Assembly: GCA_025935655.1 (NCBI GenBank)
Contig: JAICUV010000056.1
Coordinates: 1-15,375 of the forward strand
DNA: 15,375 bases
Direction of reading: 5' to 3'
Source: Chloroflexota bacterium
GTDB taxonomy: Bacteria > Chloroflexota > Limnocylindria > Limnocylindrales > CSP1-4
Shown: one piece after another, positions 1 to 6,375 of the stretch
Numbering within the stretch: position 1 is the stretch's first letter
Layout: each line of letters opens with the position of its first letter
The notes under the pieces: model-generated
What the model was told of the DNA's origin: nothing
The model's input: only the letters and a program-made list of their open reading frames with translations
Databases searched by the model: none
Program-made: the position numbers and the translations under genes

Positions 1-13
1 CCGTGCCCGCGGG

Positions 14-57
14 CGTTGACCGATCGTTAACGGGAGCCGAACGACCCGTTGACTCCA
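14..57 (+). promoter_or_regulatory. Putative Pho-box-like 11-bp repeat array upstream of the regulator gene
   Basis: Read as consecutive 11-mers from 14, four units share a core. TTGACC is at 16-21, TTAACG at 27-32, a degenerate CGAACG at 38-43, and TTGACT at 49-54. The strong copies therefore sit at offsets 0, 11 and 33. Direct repeats with one-helical-turn phasing are how PhoB/PhoP-type OmpR-family dimers bind DNA, and TTAACA-like hexamers resemble the Bacillus PhoP box. The same 0/11/33 layout recurs before pstS. Its position before the regulator suggests autoregulation. The factor that binds it is inferred. Confidence 0.6.
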
Positions 58-828
58 CCCGGCCAGCCTTCGCTCGTGGTCGTCCCGTCCTCCTCCCAAC
101 CCGGCCTCCGCTCCGCCCTGCCTCCGCGGCACGCGGCGCCGGTCCGGGCAACCTGGCTCGTGCTGGCGGTTGACGGCCCGGCGACCCTCGTACCAGCCGA
201 GGTCCCCACGACGGCGGCCCGCGTCGTCGCCGATCCGACCCGTTTCCGCGCCTTGCTGCTCGCGGAACGACCCCGGATCGTCGTCTGCTCGGAACCGCCC
301 GCCGACCGGGCGACGCTCGACCTCGTGACCGCCGAACGCCGCCGGCGTTCACGGATGCGGGCCGTGCACCTGGCGCCCCCGGATGCGGTGGAGGCGCGGC
401 TCGCCGCGCTCGCCGCCGGGTTCGATGACGCCATCCCGTCCGCGACCCCCTTGTCGGAGCTCGTGGGGAGGCTCGCCTGGCTCGACGCGAGGGCGCGGCC
501 GCGCGACGGCTCCGGTACCGCGCTCCCGGTCGGCGACGACCTGGAGCTCGACCTCGTCGCGCACGAGCTGCGGCGAGGCGACTCGGTGATCCATCTCCGG
601 CCCAAGGAGTTCGGGCTGCTCGCGCTCCTCGCCGCACACCCGGGTCGGGCGTACACGCGCCGCCAGCTGCTGGACCGGGTCTGGGGGCCCGACCACGAGG
701 GGGGCATGCGGACGGTCGACGTCCACGTGCGGTGGCTCCGCTCGAAGATCGAGCGCACGCCGGAGCGGCCCGTCCACCTCGTCACCGTCCGGGGTCTCGG
801 CTATCGCCTGGACGACCCAGAGCGTTAA
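49..828 (+). CDS. OmpR/PhoB-type winged-helix regulator with degenerate receiver domain
   Basis: Predicted DNA-binding transcription factor of 259 residues if read from TTG49. The C-terminus (about 160-255) is a clear Trans_reg_C winged helix, with LRPKEFGLL, TRRQLLDRVWG, RTVDVHVRWLRSKIE and a final TVRGLGYRL. The N-terminal half follows a receiver fold in outline: a beta1-like LVLAVDGPA (37-45), RPRIVVCSEPP (74-84) where PDLVLLDxxLP is expected, and GFDDAIPSATPL (124-135) where GADDYLxKPF is expected. The phosphoacceptor Asp appears replaced by Ser81, and the conserved Thr and Lys are missing, so classical phosphorylation looks impossible. It lies directly upstream of pstS and shares a repeat array with it, so a role in phosphate control is likely but inferred. 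The start is uncertain. An in-frame stop at 28-30 limits extension, TTG49 lies inside an operator-like repeat, and GTG76 is an alternative. No partner kinase is visible. Confidence 0.85.
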   Translation: MTPPGQPSLVVVPSSSQPGLRSALPPRHAAPVRATWLVLAVDGPATLVPAEVPTTAARVVADPTRFRALLLAERPRIVVCSEPPADRATLDLVTAERRRRSRMRAVHLAPPDAVEARLAALAAGFDDAIPSATPLSELVGRLAWLDARARPRDGSGTALPVGDDLELDLVAHELRRGDSVIHLRPKEFGLLALLAAHPGRAYTRRQLLDRVWGPDHEGGMRTVDVHVRWLRSKIERTPERPVHLVTVRGLGYRLDDPER

Positions 829-866
829 CAGCGCCTTAACACCCGACACACGGCGTGTTGACGGGC
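823..866 (+). promoter_or_regulatory. Putative Pho box / promoter region of pstS
   Basis: Two exact TTAACA hexamers (825-830 and 836-841) start 11 bp apart. The next 11-mer slot is degenerate (CACACG, 847-852), and TTGACG follows at 858-863. Offsets are 0, 11 and 33, identical to the array before the regulator gene. The first copy overlaps the regulator stop codon. A poor -10-like AAGAGT (873-878) begins 10 bp after the last repeat, a spacing compatible with activator-dependent promoters in which the box replaces the -35. The -10 assignment is weak. The intergenic stretch 829-949 holds this array and the pstS ribosome binding site and no gene. Confidence 0.65.
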
Positions 867-936
867 CGGACCAAGAGTGACACCGGCAGCAACAGGACCA
901 GACACCCCCGGCGCACGTGCGCGCCGACCGACTTCT

Positions 937-943
937 GGAGGAG
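937..943 (+). promoter_or_regulatory. Ribosome binding site that fixes the pstS start
   Basis: GGAGGAG lies 6 nt before GTG950. The alternative in-frame GTG at 917 lacks such a site and would place charged residues ahead of the lipoprotein signal peptide. GTG950 is therefore preferred. Confidence 0.8.
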
Positions 944-949
944 TCATCC

Positions 950-2146
950 GTGACCTTCGCAACGTCAACGCGCCTCGGCGGGCTCGCGCTCGCCACGACG
1001 CTGCTCGTCGCCGCCTGTGGCGGCAGCAGCGCCACGACGGCGCCCGACACGACTGCGCCGACGACGGCGCCCGAGAGCCAGGCCGCCGAGAGCATGGGTG
1101 CCGGGAGTCCGGCCGCCGGCGAGTCGATGGCCGCCCTCCCGACGGCACCTGCGCCGCCGACGGGAGACGTCAAGCTCCAGGGCGCGGGCGCCACCTTCCC
1201 GGCTCCCCTGTACCAGACCTGGTTCGAGACCTACGGCGGCCAGTACCCCAACATCCAGGTGGACTACCAGGCCAACGGCTCCGGGGCCGGCATCAAGGCG
1301 ATCACGGAGGGCACCGTCGACTTCGGCGCCTCCGATGCCGCGATGAAGGACGAGGAGGTCGCCGCACTGCCTTCGGGCGTGACCGTCCTGCACGTGCCGA
1401 CCGCGCTCGGCGCCGTCGTCGTCATCTTCAACGTGAGCGGCCTGGCCGCCGTCAACCTCGACGGCGACACGGTGTGTGGCATGTTCCTCGGGACCATCAC
1501 CACCTGGAACGATCCGAAGATCGCGGCCCTCAACCCGGGTGCGACCCTGCCCGCCACGCCCGTGACCGTCGTCCACCGCTCCGACGGCTCCGGCACGACG
1601 AACGCCTTCACCACCTACCTCGACACCGTCTGCCCCGACTGGCACGGCACCGTCGGCGCGGGCAAGGAGGTCAACTGGCCCACGGGCATCGGTGCCCAGG
1701 GGAACGACGGCGTCGCCGGGTCCGTCAAGCAGACCGACGGAACGGTCGGCTATGTCGAGCTGAACTACGCGACGCAGGCCGGGCTGACCTCCGCAGCCCT
1801 CAAGAATGCCGACGGCAAGTTCGTCGCCGGCTCGACCGACGGCGTGACGGCCGCCGCCGAGGCCGCGGTCGCCGACTTCCCGGCCGACTTCCGCCAGGCA
1901 CCCATCATCAACGGCGCCGGCGCGGACACCTACCCCATCGCCGCCTACACCTATCTCCTCATCCCCGTCGAGTGGTCCGATGCCACCAAGGCGAGCGCGA
2001 TGATCGCGTTCACCGCCTGGGCGCTGACCGAGGGGCAGGCGGCCGAGACCGGTCTCGGCTACGCCCCGCTTCCGGCCGACATCCAGTCGAAGGCCCTCGG
2101 CGAGCTCCACAAGGTCACTGCCGGCGGGACGGCCGTCTGGCCCTGA
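950..2146 (+). CDS. pstS: Phosphate ABC transporter, phosphate-binding lipoprotein PstS
   Basis: Extracytoplasmic binding protein that captures inorganic phosphate and delivers it to PstCA; 398 residues from GTG950. Residues 1-22 form a lipoprotein signal peptide ending in lipobox VAAC, with Cys23 the predicted lipidated residue. A Ser/Thr/Ala/Pro-rich tether follows to about residue 72. Mature PstS motifs are clear: GAGATFPAPLYQTW (78-91), GSGAGIKAI (110-118), FGASDAAM (125-132) and the phosphate-contacting RSDGSGTTNAF (210-220). Length is normal for a lipoprotein PstS. The gene opens the pst cluster, behind a Pho-box-like array. A strong hairpin lies between it and pstC, which may give PstS excess over the membrane components. 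Family assignment is firm; regulation is inferred. Confidence 0.97.
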   Translation: MTFATSTRLGGLALATTLLVAACGGSSATTAPDTTAPTTAPESQAAESMGAGSPAAGESMAALPTAPAPPTGDVKLQGAGATFPAPLYQTWFETYGGQYPNIQVDYQANGSGAGIKAITEGTVDFGASDAAMKDEEVAALPSGVTVLHVPTALGAVVVIFNVSGLAAVNLDGDTVCGMFLGTITTWNDPKIAALNPGATLPATPVTVVHRSDGSGTTNAFTTYLDTVCPDWHGTVGAGKEVNWPTGIGAQGNDGVAGSVKQTDGTVGYVELNYATQAGLTSAALKNADGKFVAGSTDGVTAAAEAAVADFPADFRQAPIINGAGADTYPIAAYTYLLIPVEWSDATKASAMIAFTAWALTEGQAAETGLGYAPLPADIQSKALGELHKVTAGGTAVWP

Positions 2147-2172
2147 TCACGCGCTAGCCTCTCCTCCTCCCA

Positions 2173-2208
2173 CCAGCCGGCCCTGGCTTCTCGGACAGGG
2201 CCAGCTGG
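2173..2208 (+). terminator. Strong hairpin between pstS and pstC (attenuator or partial terminator)
   Basis: CCAGC (2173-2177) pairs with GCTGG (2204-2208), and GGCCCTG (2179-2185) pairs with CAGGGCC (2196-2202). There is one C/A mismatch between the two stems and a 10-nt loop. Only two T residues follow directly, so it is not a classic intrinsic terminator. It could cause partial termination or protect the pstS 3' end. The 125-bp gap 2147-2271 otherwise shows no gene and no convincing promoter. Confidence 0.6.
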
Positions 2209-2271
2209 TTGCTCGATTTCCCCCTCCAGCGCCCATGGCTTACGGTGGCAGCCCACGATGAACAAGCACCC

Positions 2272-3240
2272 ATGACAACGGCGACCACGACCCCCGAGCG
2301 CGACACGCGGCTCACCGAGGGCGGCCGGAGCGCGGAGCGACCGTTCCGCGTCCTGTCGCGCCTTTCGGCGTGGTCCATCATCGTGCTGCTGATCGCGCTG
2401 GCCACGATGCTCGTGCTCACGAGCCTGCCGGCGTTCAAGGAGTTCGGCGTCTGGGCGTTCGTGACCGGGACGACCTGGGATCCCGTGAAGGCGGTCTACG
2501 GGGCCCTGCCGTTCATCATCGGGACGCTCTTCTCGGCAGCCATCGCGATCGTGATCGCGACACCGATCGCGATCCTGACCGCCATCTATCTCGCGGAGCT
2601 GGCCCCGCCGCGGCTCGCCGTGCCGCTCACGTTCACGATCGAGCTGATCGCGGCCATCCCCTCCGTGGTCATCGGCCTGTGGGGCGTGTTCGTCCTCACG
2701 CCGATCCTCAAGAACACCGTGGAGTCGTTCCTCGTGGCGACGCTCGGCCAGCGTTTCGCCCTGTTCGAGGGGCCACCGCTGGGCATCGGGCTGTTCGCGG
2801 CGGGGGTGATCCTTGCGATCATGATCCTGCCGACCATCGTCTCGATCTCGCGCGAGGTGATCTCGTCCGTGCCGATGACCCAGCGCGAGGCGATGTTCGC
2901 GCTCGGGGCGACTCGCTGGGAGGTCGTCACCAAGGCCGTCCTCCCCGTCGCGCGCTCGGGCATCGCCGGCGCGATCATCCTGGGGCTCGGCCGCGCCCTG
3001 GGCGAGACGATGGCCGTGACCATGGTCATCGGCAACTCCCAGGACATCCCCACCTCGGTGTTCGATCAGGCGCAGACCATCGCGTCCAAGATCGCGACCA
3101 CCTTCAACGAGGCGTCCGTGGGGCTGCAGACATCGAGCCTGATCGCCCTCGGCCTGATCCTCCTGGTGATCACGGTCGCGCTCAACATCGTCGCCAGGCT
3201 CCTCGTCTGGCGGACCACCGGCATGGCGGCGGGAGAGTGA
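2272..3240 (+). CDS. pstC: Phosphate ABC transporter permease PstC
   Basis: Integral membrane subunit that forms the phosphate channel with PstA; 322 residues from ATG2272. A polar N-terminal tail of about 30 residues precedes the first membrane segment (about 32-53). Further hydrophobic segments and a BPD_transp_1 fold follow. The cytoplasmic coupling loop reads SREVISSVPMTQREAMFALGATRWEVVTKAVLPVA in two stretches, followed by GRALGETMAVTMVIGN, both hallmarks of PstC. The reading frame stays open upstream to a TTG at 2209, but that extension is not membrane-like and would overlap the hairpin, so ATG2272 is chosen even though its ribosome binding site is weak. The stop lies 1 nt before the pstA ATG, so the two are probably translationally coupled. 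Confidence 0.95.
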   Translation: MTTATTTPERDTRLTEGGRSAERPFRVLSRLSAWSIIVLLIALATMLVLTSLPAFKEFGVWAFVTGTTWDPVKAVYGALPFIIGTLFSAAIAIVIATPIAILTAIYLAELAPPRLAVPLTFTIELIAAIPSVVIGLWGVFVLTPILKNTVESFLVATLGQRFALFEGPPLGIGLFAAGVILAIMILPTIVSISREVISSVPMTQREAMFALGATRWEVVTKAVLPVARSGIAGAIILGLGRALGETMAVTMVIGNSQDIPTSVFDQAQTIASKIATTFNEASVGLQTSSLIALGLILLVITVALNIVARLLVWRTTGMAAGE

Positions 3241-3241
3241 G

Positions 3242-4129
3242 ATGACGACCATCACGACCCCCGTCGCGGCCTCGCGCCTGCACCAGCGGTCGGCCGGCGA
3301 CCGGCGCCGCCAGGTCCTCGACCGGTTCATGCGCGCGCTGGCGGCACTGGCGGCGGTGCTCGCGGTCGTCCCGCTCGTGGCGATCATCTTCTTCGTCGCC
3401 GTCAAGGGCGTGGCCGCGCTGAACCTGGACCTCCTGACGAAGGCGCCGCGTGCCCTCGGCATCGGGGGCGGCGCCCTGAGCGCGATCCTGGGATCGATCC
3501 AGATGGTCGGTCTCGCGACGCTGTTCGCCGTCCCCATCGGCATCATGGCCGGGGTCTACGTCAACGAGTTCAGCGGCCGCCGCTCGGCGCGGGTCATCCG
3601 GTTCGGTGCGGACGTCCTCGTCGGGGTCCCGTCGATCCTCGTCGGGATCTTCGTGTTCACGTTCCTCGTCCTGCCGTTCAAGCAGTACAACGCGTTCGCG
3701 GGCGCCGTGGCCCTCGCCGTGATCATGGTCCCGGTGATCATGCGCACGACCGAGGAGATCCTGAGGCTCGTGCCGGGCACGCTCCGCGAGGCCTCGCTGG
3801 CGCTCGGCGTCCCGGTGTGGCGGACGGTCACCAGCGTCGTCGTGCCGACGGGCATCGCGGGCATCCTGACGGGCGTGATGCTGGCCGTCGCGCGGGCCGC
3901 GGGCGAGACCGCGCCGCTGCTGTTCACGGCGCTCGGGAGCCGGCTCGTGAACGTCGGCAACTTCAGCGAACCCATGGACGCCCTGCCCCTGTTCATCTAC
4001 AACAACGCGCGCCAGCCGTACGACAAGCTCAACGAGCAGGCGTGGGGCGCGGCCTTCCTCCTGTTGCTGTTCGTCCTGACGATCAACGTCCTCGTGCGCT
4101 TCCGCACGTGGGGTCGTCGGGCTGGATGA
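3242..4129 (+). CDS. pstA: Phosphate ABC transporter permease PstA
   Basis: Second membrane subunit of the phosphate channel, 295 residues. A cytoplasmic tail of about 30 residues is followed by about six hydrophobic segments, the first near 31-55. The ABC-coupling loop TEEILRLVPGTLREASLALG and the following ARAAGETAPLLFTALGS are diagnostic of PstA. GGGAGAG sits just before the ATG, inside the last pstC codons. The pstC stop and pstA start are 1 nt apart, and pstB follows after 7 nt, so pstCAB reads as one operon. Length and motifs are normal. Confidence 0.96.
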   Translation: MTTITTPVAASRLHQRSAGDRRRQVLDRFMRALAALAAVLAVVPLVAIIFFVAVKGVAALNLDLLTKAPRALGIGGGALSAILGSIQMVGLATLFAVPIGIMAGVYVNEFSGRRSARVIRFGADVLVGVPSILVGIFVFTFLVLPFKQYNAFAGAVALAVIMVPVIMRTTEEILRLVPGTLREASLALGVPVWRTVTSVVVPTGIAGILTGVMLAVARAAGETAPLLFTALGSRLVNVGNFSEPMDALPLFIYNNARQPYDKLNEQAWGAAFLLLLFVLTINVLVRFRTWGRRAG

Positions 4130-4136
4130 GGACCCG

Positions 4137-5066
4137 ATGACTGTGAACCTCACCCCACCCACGACCACGCCCGCCGATACCGACGGGCACGCGACCGCGC
4201 CGGGCCCCGAGATCCCCGCGCCGGACTCGTCCGTGCCCGCGCCGTCTCCGACCGCCGAGATCACCGCAGCCGGACCTGCGACGACACCCACGGCGAGCGG
4301 CCGGATCGAGATCCGCAACCTGTCCGCGTACTACGGGGACTTCCGAGCGGTCCGGGACGTCACCATGACGATCCCGCCACACGCGGTGACCGCGATCATC
4401 GGGCCGTCAGGCTGCGGCAAGTCGACCTTCCTGCGCTCGCTCAACCGGATGCACGAGCTGACGACCGGCGCCCACATCGAGGGCGAGCTGCTGCTCGACG
4501 GGATGAACCTGTACGACCCCGCCGTCGACCCCGTCCAGCTGCGCCGCGTCATCGGCATGGTCTTCCAGCGCCCCAACCCGTTCCCGACCATGTCGATCTA
4601 CGACAACGTGGTCGCGGGCCTGCGCCTGACCGGCCGGCCGCCGAAGTCAGCCCTGGACGAGACCGTCGAGCGATGCCTTCGATCCGCGGCCCTGTGGGGA
4701 GAGGTGAAGGACAAGCTCAAGCAGCCGGGCACGTCGCTCTCCGGGGGCCAGCAGCAGCGCCTGTGCATCGCCAGGGCGCTCGCCGTCCGCCCGGAGGTGC
4801 TGCTCATGGACGAGCCCGCGTCGGCGCTGGACCCGGTCGCGACGCTGCGGGTCGAGGAGCTCATCAACGAGCTGCGAGCCGAGTACACGATCATCATCGT
4901 CACCCACAACATGCAGCAGGCCTCACGGGTCAGCGACCGTACGGCCTTCTTCAACATGGGTGACGACCGCGCCGGCTACCTCGTCGAGATGGACGCGACC
5001 CAGAAGATCTTCACCAACCCCTCGAACACCCTGACCGAGGACTACGTCTCGGGCCGGTTCGGCTGA
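4137..5066 (+). CDS. pstB: Phosphate ABC transporter ATP-binding protein PstB
   Basis: Cytoplasmic ATPase that powers PstCA; 309 residues. The ABC core starts at about 56. Walker A is GPSGCGKST (89-97), the Q-loop FQRPNPFP (143-150), the signature LSGGQ (201-205), Walker B VLLMDEP (221-227) and the switch His is H257. The C-terminal TEDYVSGRFG is the typical PstB ending. Unusual is the 55-residue Pro/Thr/Ala-rich N-terminal tail (1-55), absent from ordinary PstB of about 250-260 residues and probably disordered. GTG4233 could be an internal alternative start, but ATG4137 has a GAGGA-like site overlapping the end of pstA and is preferred. Confidence 0.96.
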   Translation: MTVNLTPPTTTPADTDGHATAPGPEIPAPDSSVPAPSPTAEITAAGPATTPTASGRIEIRNLSAYYGDFRAVRDVTMTIPPHAVTAIIGPSGCGKSTFLRSLNRMHELTTGAHIEGELLLDGMNLYDPAVDPVQLRRVIGMVFQRPNPFPTMSIYDNVVAGLRLTGRPPKSALDETVERCLRSAALWGEVKDKLKQPGTSLSGGQQQRLCIARALAVRPEVLLMDEPASALDPVATLRVEELINELRAEYTIIIVTHNMQQASRVSDRTAFFNMGDDRAGYLVEMDATQKIFTNPSNTLTEDYVSGRFG

Positions 5067-5082
5067 GCGCGGAGGCACCACC

Positions 5083-5844
5083 ATGACCGAACAGCAGCGC
5101 GAGCCGCGCGAGACCATCGGGACGATGACGCAGGGCGTGTTCGAGACCGTCGAGGGGCACCGCGACCTGCCGATCGAGGCATCCCACCCGCTGCGCTCCA
5201 ACTACGACCGCGAGATCGCCGAGGTGAAGGACAACGTCCTGCGCATGGGCTCGCTGGTCGAGAGCCAGATCCGGGCGGCGATCAGCGCCCTCGTGACCCA
5301 CGACGCCGAGGCTGCCCTGCGGGTGATCATCGACGATCGCCAGATCAACGAGGTCCAGCGCAAGGCGACGGCGATGATCGCCGCGGTCATTGCGACCCAG
5401 GCGCCGGTCGCCCGCGACCTGCGCTTCCTGCTCACGCTCGACCACGTGAGCTACGAGCTGGAGCGCATGGGCGACCACGCGTCGTCGGTGGCCAAGCAGG
5501 CGCGCAAGCTCGCGCCCTTCCCGCCGCTCGGCAACTACGTGGACCTCCCGGTGCTCGGCGAGCGGGTCGCCGAGCTCGTCCGCGGGATCATCCGGGCGCT
5601 CGTGGACGTGGACCAGGACCGCGCCCGCGAGGTCGCGGCGCTCGACGACGAGGTGGACGACCTGTACCACGCGATCTTCGACCGGGTCCTCGTCCTGATG
5701 CGCGAGGACGCCGCCAACGTCGAGGCCGGCACGCGGATCCTGTTCGCGTCCCACTACCTCGAGCGGATCGGCGACCGGGTCACCAACATCGCCGAGGACA
5801 TCGTGTTCCTCGCCTCCGGCGAGGTCGAGGACCTGAACCCATGA
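5083..5844 (+). CDS. phoU: Phosphate transport system regulator PhoU
   Basis: Cytoplasmic helical protein that, in the known family, restrains Pst transport and Pho signalling when phosphate is ample. It has 253 residues, including an extra N-terminal tail of about 35 before the first helix. The two-repeat PhoU architecture is visible: the first repeat ends around SYELERMGDHASSVAKQA (123-140), and the second carries HYLERIGDRVTNIAED (224-239). These E/D-rich motifs are the metal-binding signatures of PhoU repeats. A GGAGG site (5071-5075) lies 7 nt before the ATG, and the gene follows pstB by 16 nt. Its stop overlaps the arsC start (ATGA). In PhoR systems PhoU signals to the kinase; no kinase is visible here. 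Confidence 0.95.
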   Translation: MTEQQREPRETIGTMTQGVFETVEGHRDLPIEASHPLRSNYDREIAEVKDNVLRMGSLVESQIRAAISALVTHDAEAALRVIIDDRQINEVQRKATAMIAAVIATQAPVARDLRFLLTLDHVSYELERMGDHASSVAKQARKLAPFPPLGNYVDLPVLGERVAELVRGIIRALVDVDQDRAREVAALDDEVDDLYHAIFDRVLVLMREDAANVEAGTRILFASHYLERIGDRVTNIAEDIVFLASGEVEDLNP

Positions 5845-6353
5845 CCGCGCCGCACCACGACGACCACGACCACCGCGCGTTCCACGACGAGCCGGGCACG
5901 GCACCCGTCCGGATCCTCGTCGTGTGCACGGGCAACAGCGCCCGCTCGATCCTCGGCGAGGCGATGTTCCGCCACCTCGGCGGCGAGCGGGTGGAGGTCC
6001 ACTCGGCGGGCACGCACCCGTCCGTGGTCAACCCGCTCGCGATCCGCGTCCTCGAGGAGGTGGGGATCGCCACCGACGGCCTGCGCTCGAAGTCCGTCAA
6101 CGAGTACCTGGGCCAGCGCTTCGACTACGTCATCACGGTGTGCGACGACGCGCGGGACGCGTGCCCGGTGTTCCCCGGCGTCCACGAGACGATGCACTGG
6201 AGCTACCCCGATCCCGCCAAGGCCGAGGGCCCCGAGGAGCAGCGCCTCGCGGCGTTCCGCGCCGTGCTGATGGGCATCGGCCAGCGCATCCATGCCTTCC
6301 TGCCGCTCGCGGAGCGGTACGCTGCGGAGCGAAAGCCCGTCGAGCTGGGCTGA
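5841..6353 (+). CDS. arsC: Thioredoxin-type arsenate reductase (LMW phosphatase fold)
   Basis: Predicted to reduce arsenate to arsenite with electrons from thioredoxin; 170 residues. The P-loop is CTGNSAR (29-35, a CX5R motif). A second Cys pair, C101 and C108, in VCDDARDACP has the same 7-residue spacing as the redox pair C82/C89 of Bacillus ArsC, so the three-Cys relay is complete. HWSYPDPAKAEG (119-130) matches the W..xDPA segment of the family. An ordinary low-molecular-weight tyrosine phosphatase would lack the Cys pair. The first 16 residues hold five His and four Asp (H5, H6, H9, H11, H15), a possible metal-binding tail or a lineage extension. The start overlaps the phoU stop (ATGA), so it is translated with the phosphate genes. 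No ars repressor or arsenite efflux gene is in the window. Confidence 0.9.
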   Translation: MTAPHHDDHDHRAFHDEPGTAPVRILVVCTGNSARSILGEAMFRHLGGERVEVHSAGTHPSVVNPLAIRVLEEVGIATDGLRSKSVNEYLGQRFDYVITVCDDARDACPVFPGVHETMHWSYPDPAKAEGPEEQRLAAFRAVLMGIGQRIHAFLPLAERYAAERKPVELG

Positions 6354-6375
6354 CTCCTGCCGCGGGAGGCACCGC

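Noticed and set aside
917..949. Earlier GTG start for pstS
   Set aside because: It would put charged residues before the lipoprotein signal peptide and lacks a ribosome binding site, whereas GTG950 has GGAGGAG at 6 nt.
2209..2271. TTG-initiated extension of pstC
   Set aside because: The extension is not conserved-looking, abuts the hairpin and has no ribosome binding site; ATG2272 gives a normal-length PstC.
2541..2574. Clustered GCGATCGC/GATCGC words inside pstC, possibly a repeat or uptake-type motif
   Set aside because: They fall in codons for an Ile/Ala-rich membrane segment (IAIVIATPIAIL); codon choice explains the repetition.
2059..3546. Long open frame (495 codons) on the - strand opposite pstC and the start of pstA
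   Set aside because: Charged low-complexity product with no motifs, antisense to well-identified permease genes.
5841..6353. Low-molecular-weight protein tyrosine phosphatase instead of ArsC
   Set aside because: The additional Cys pair with 7-residue spacing and the DPA segment are specific to thioredoxin-coupled arsenate reductases.
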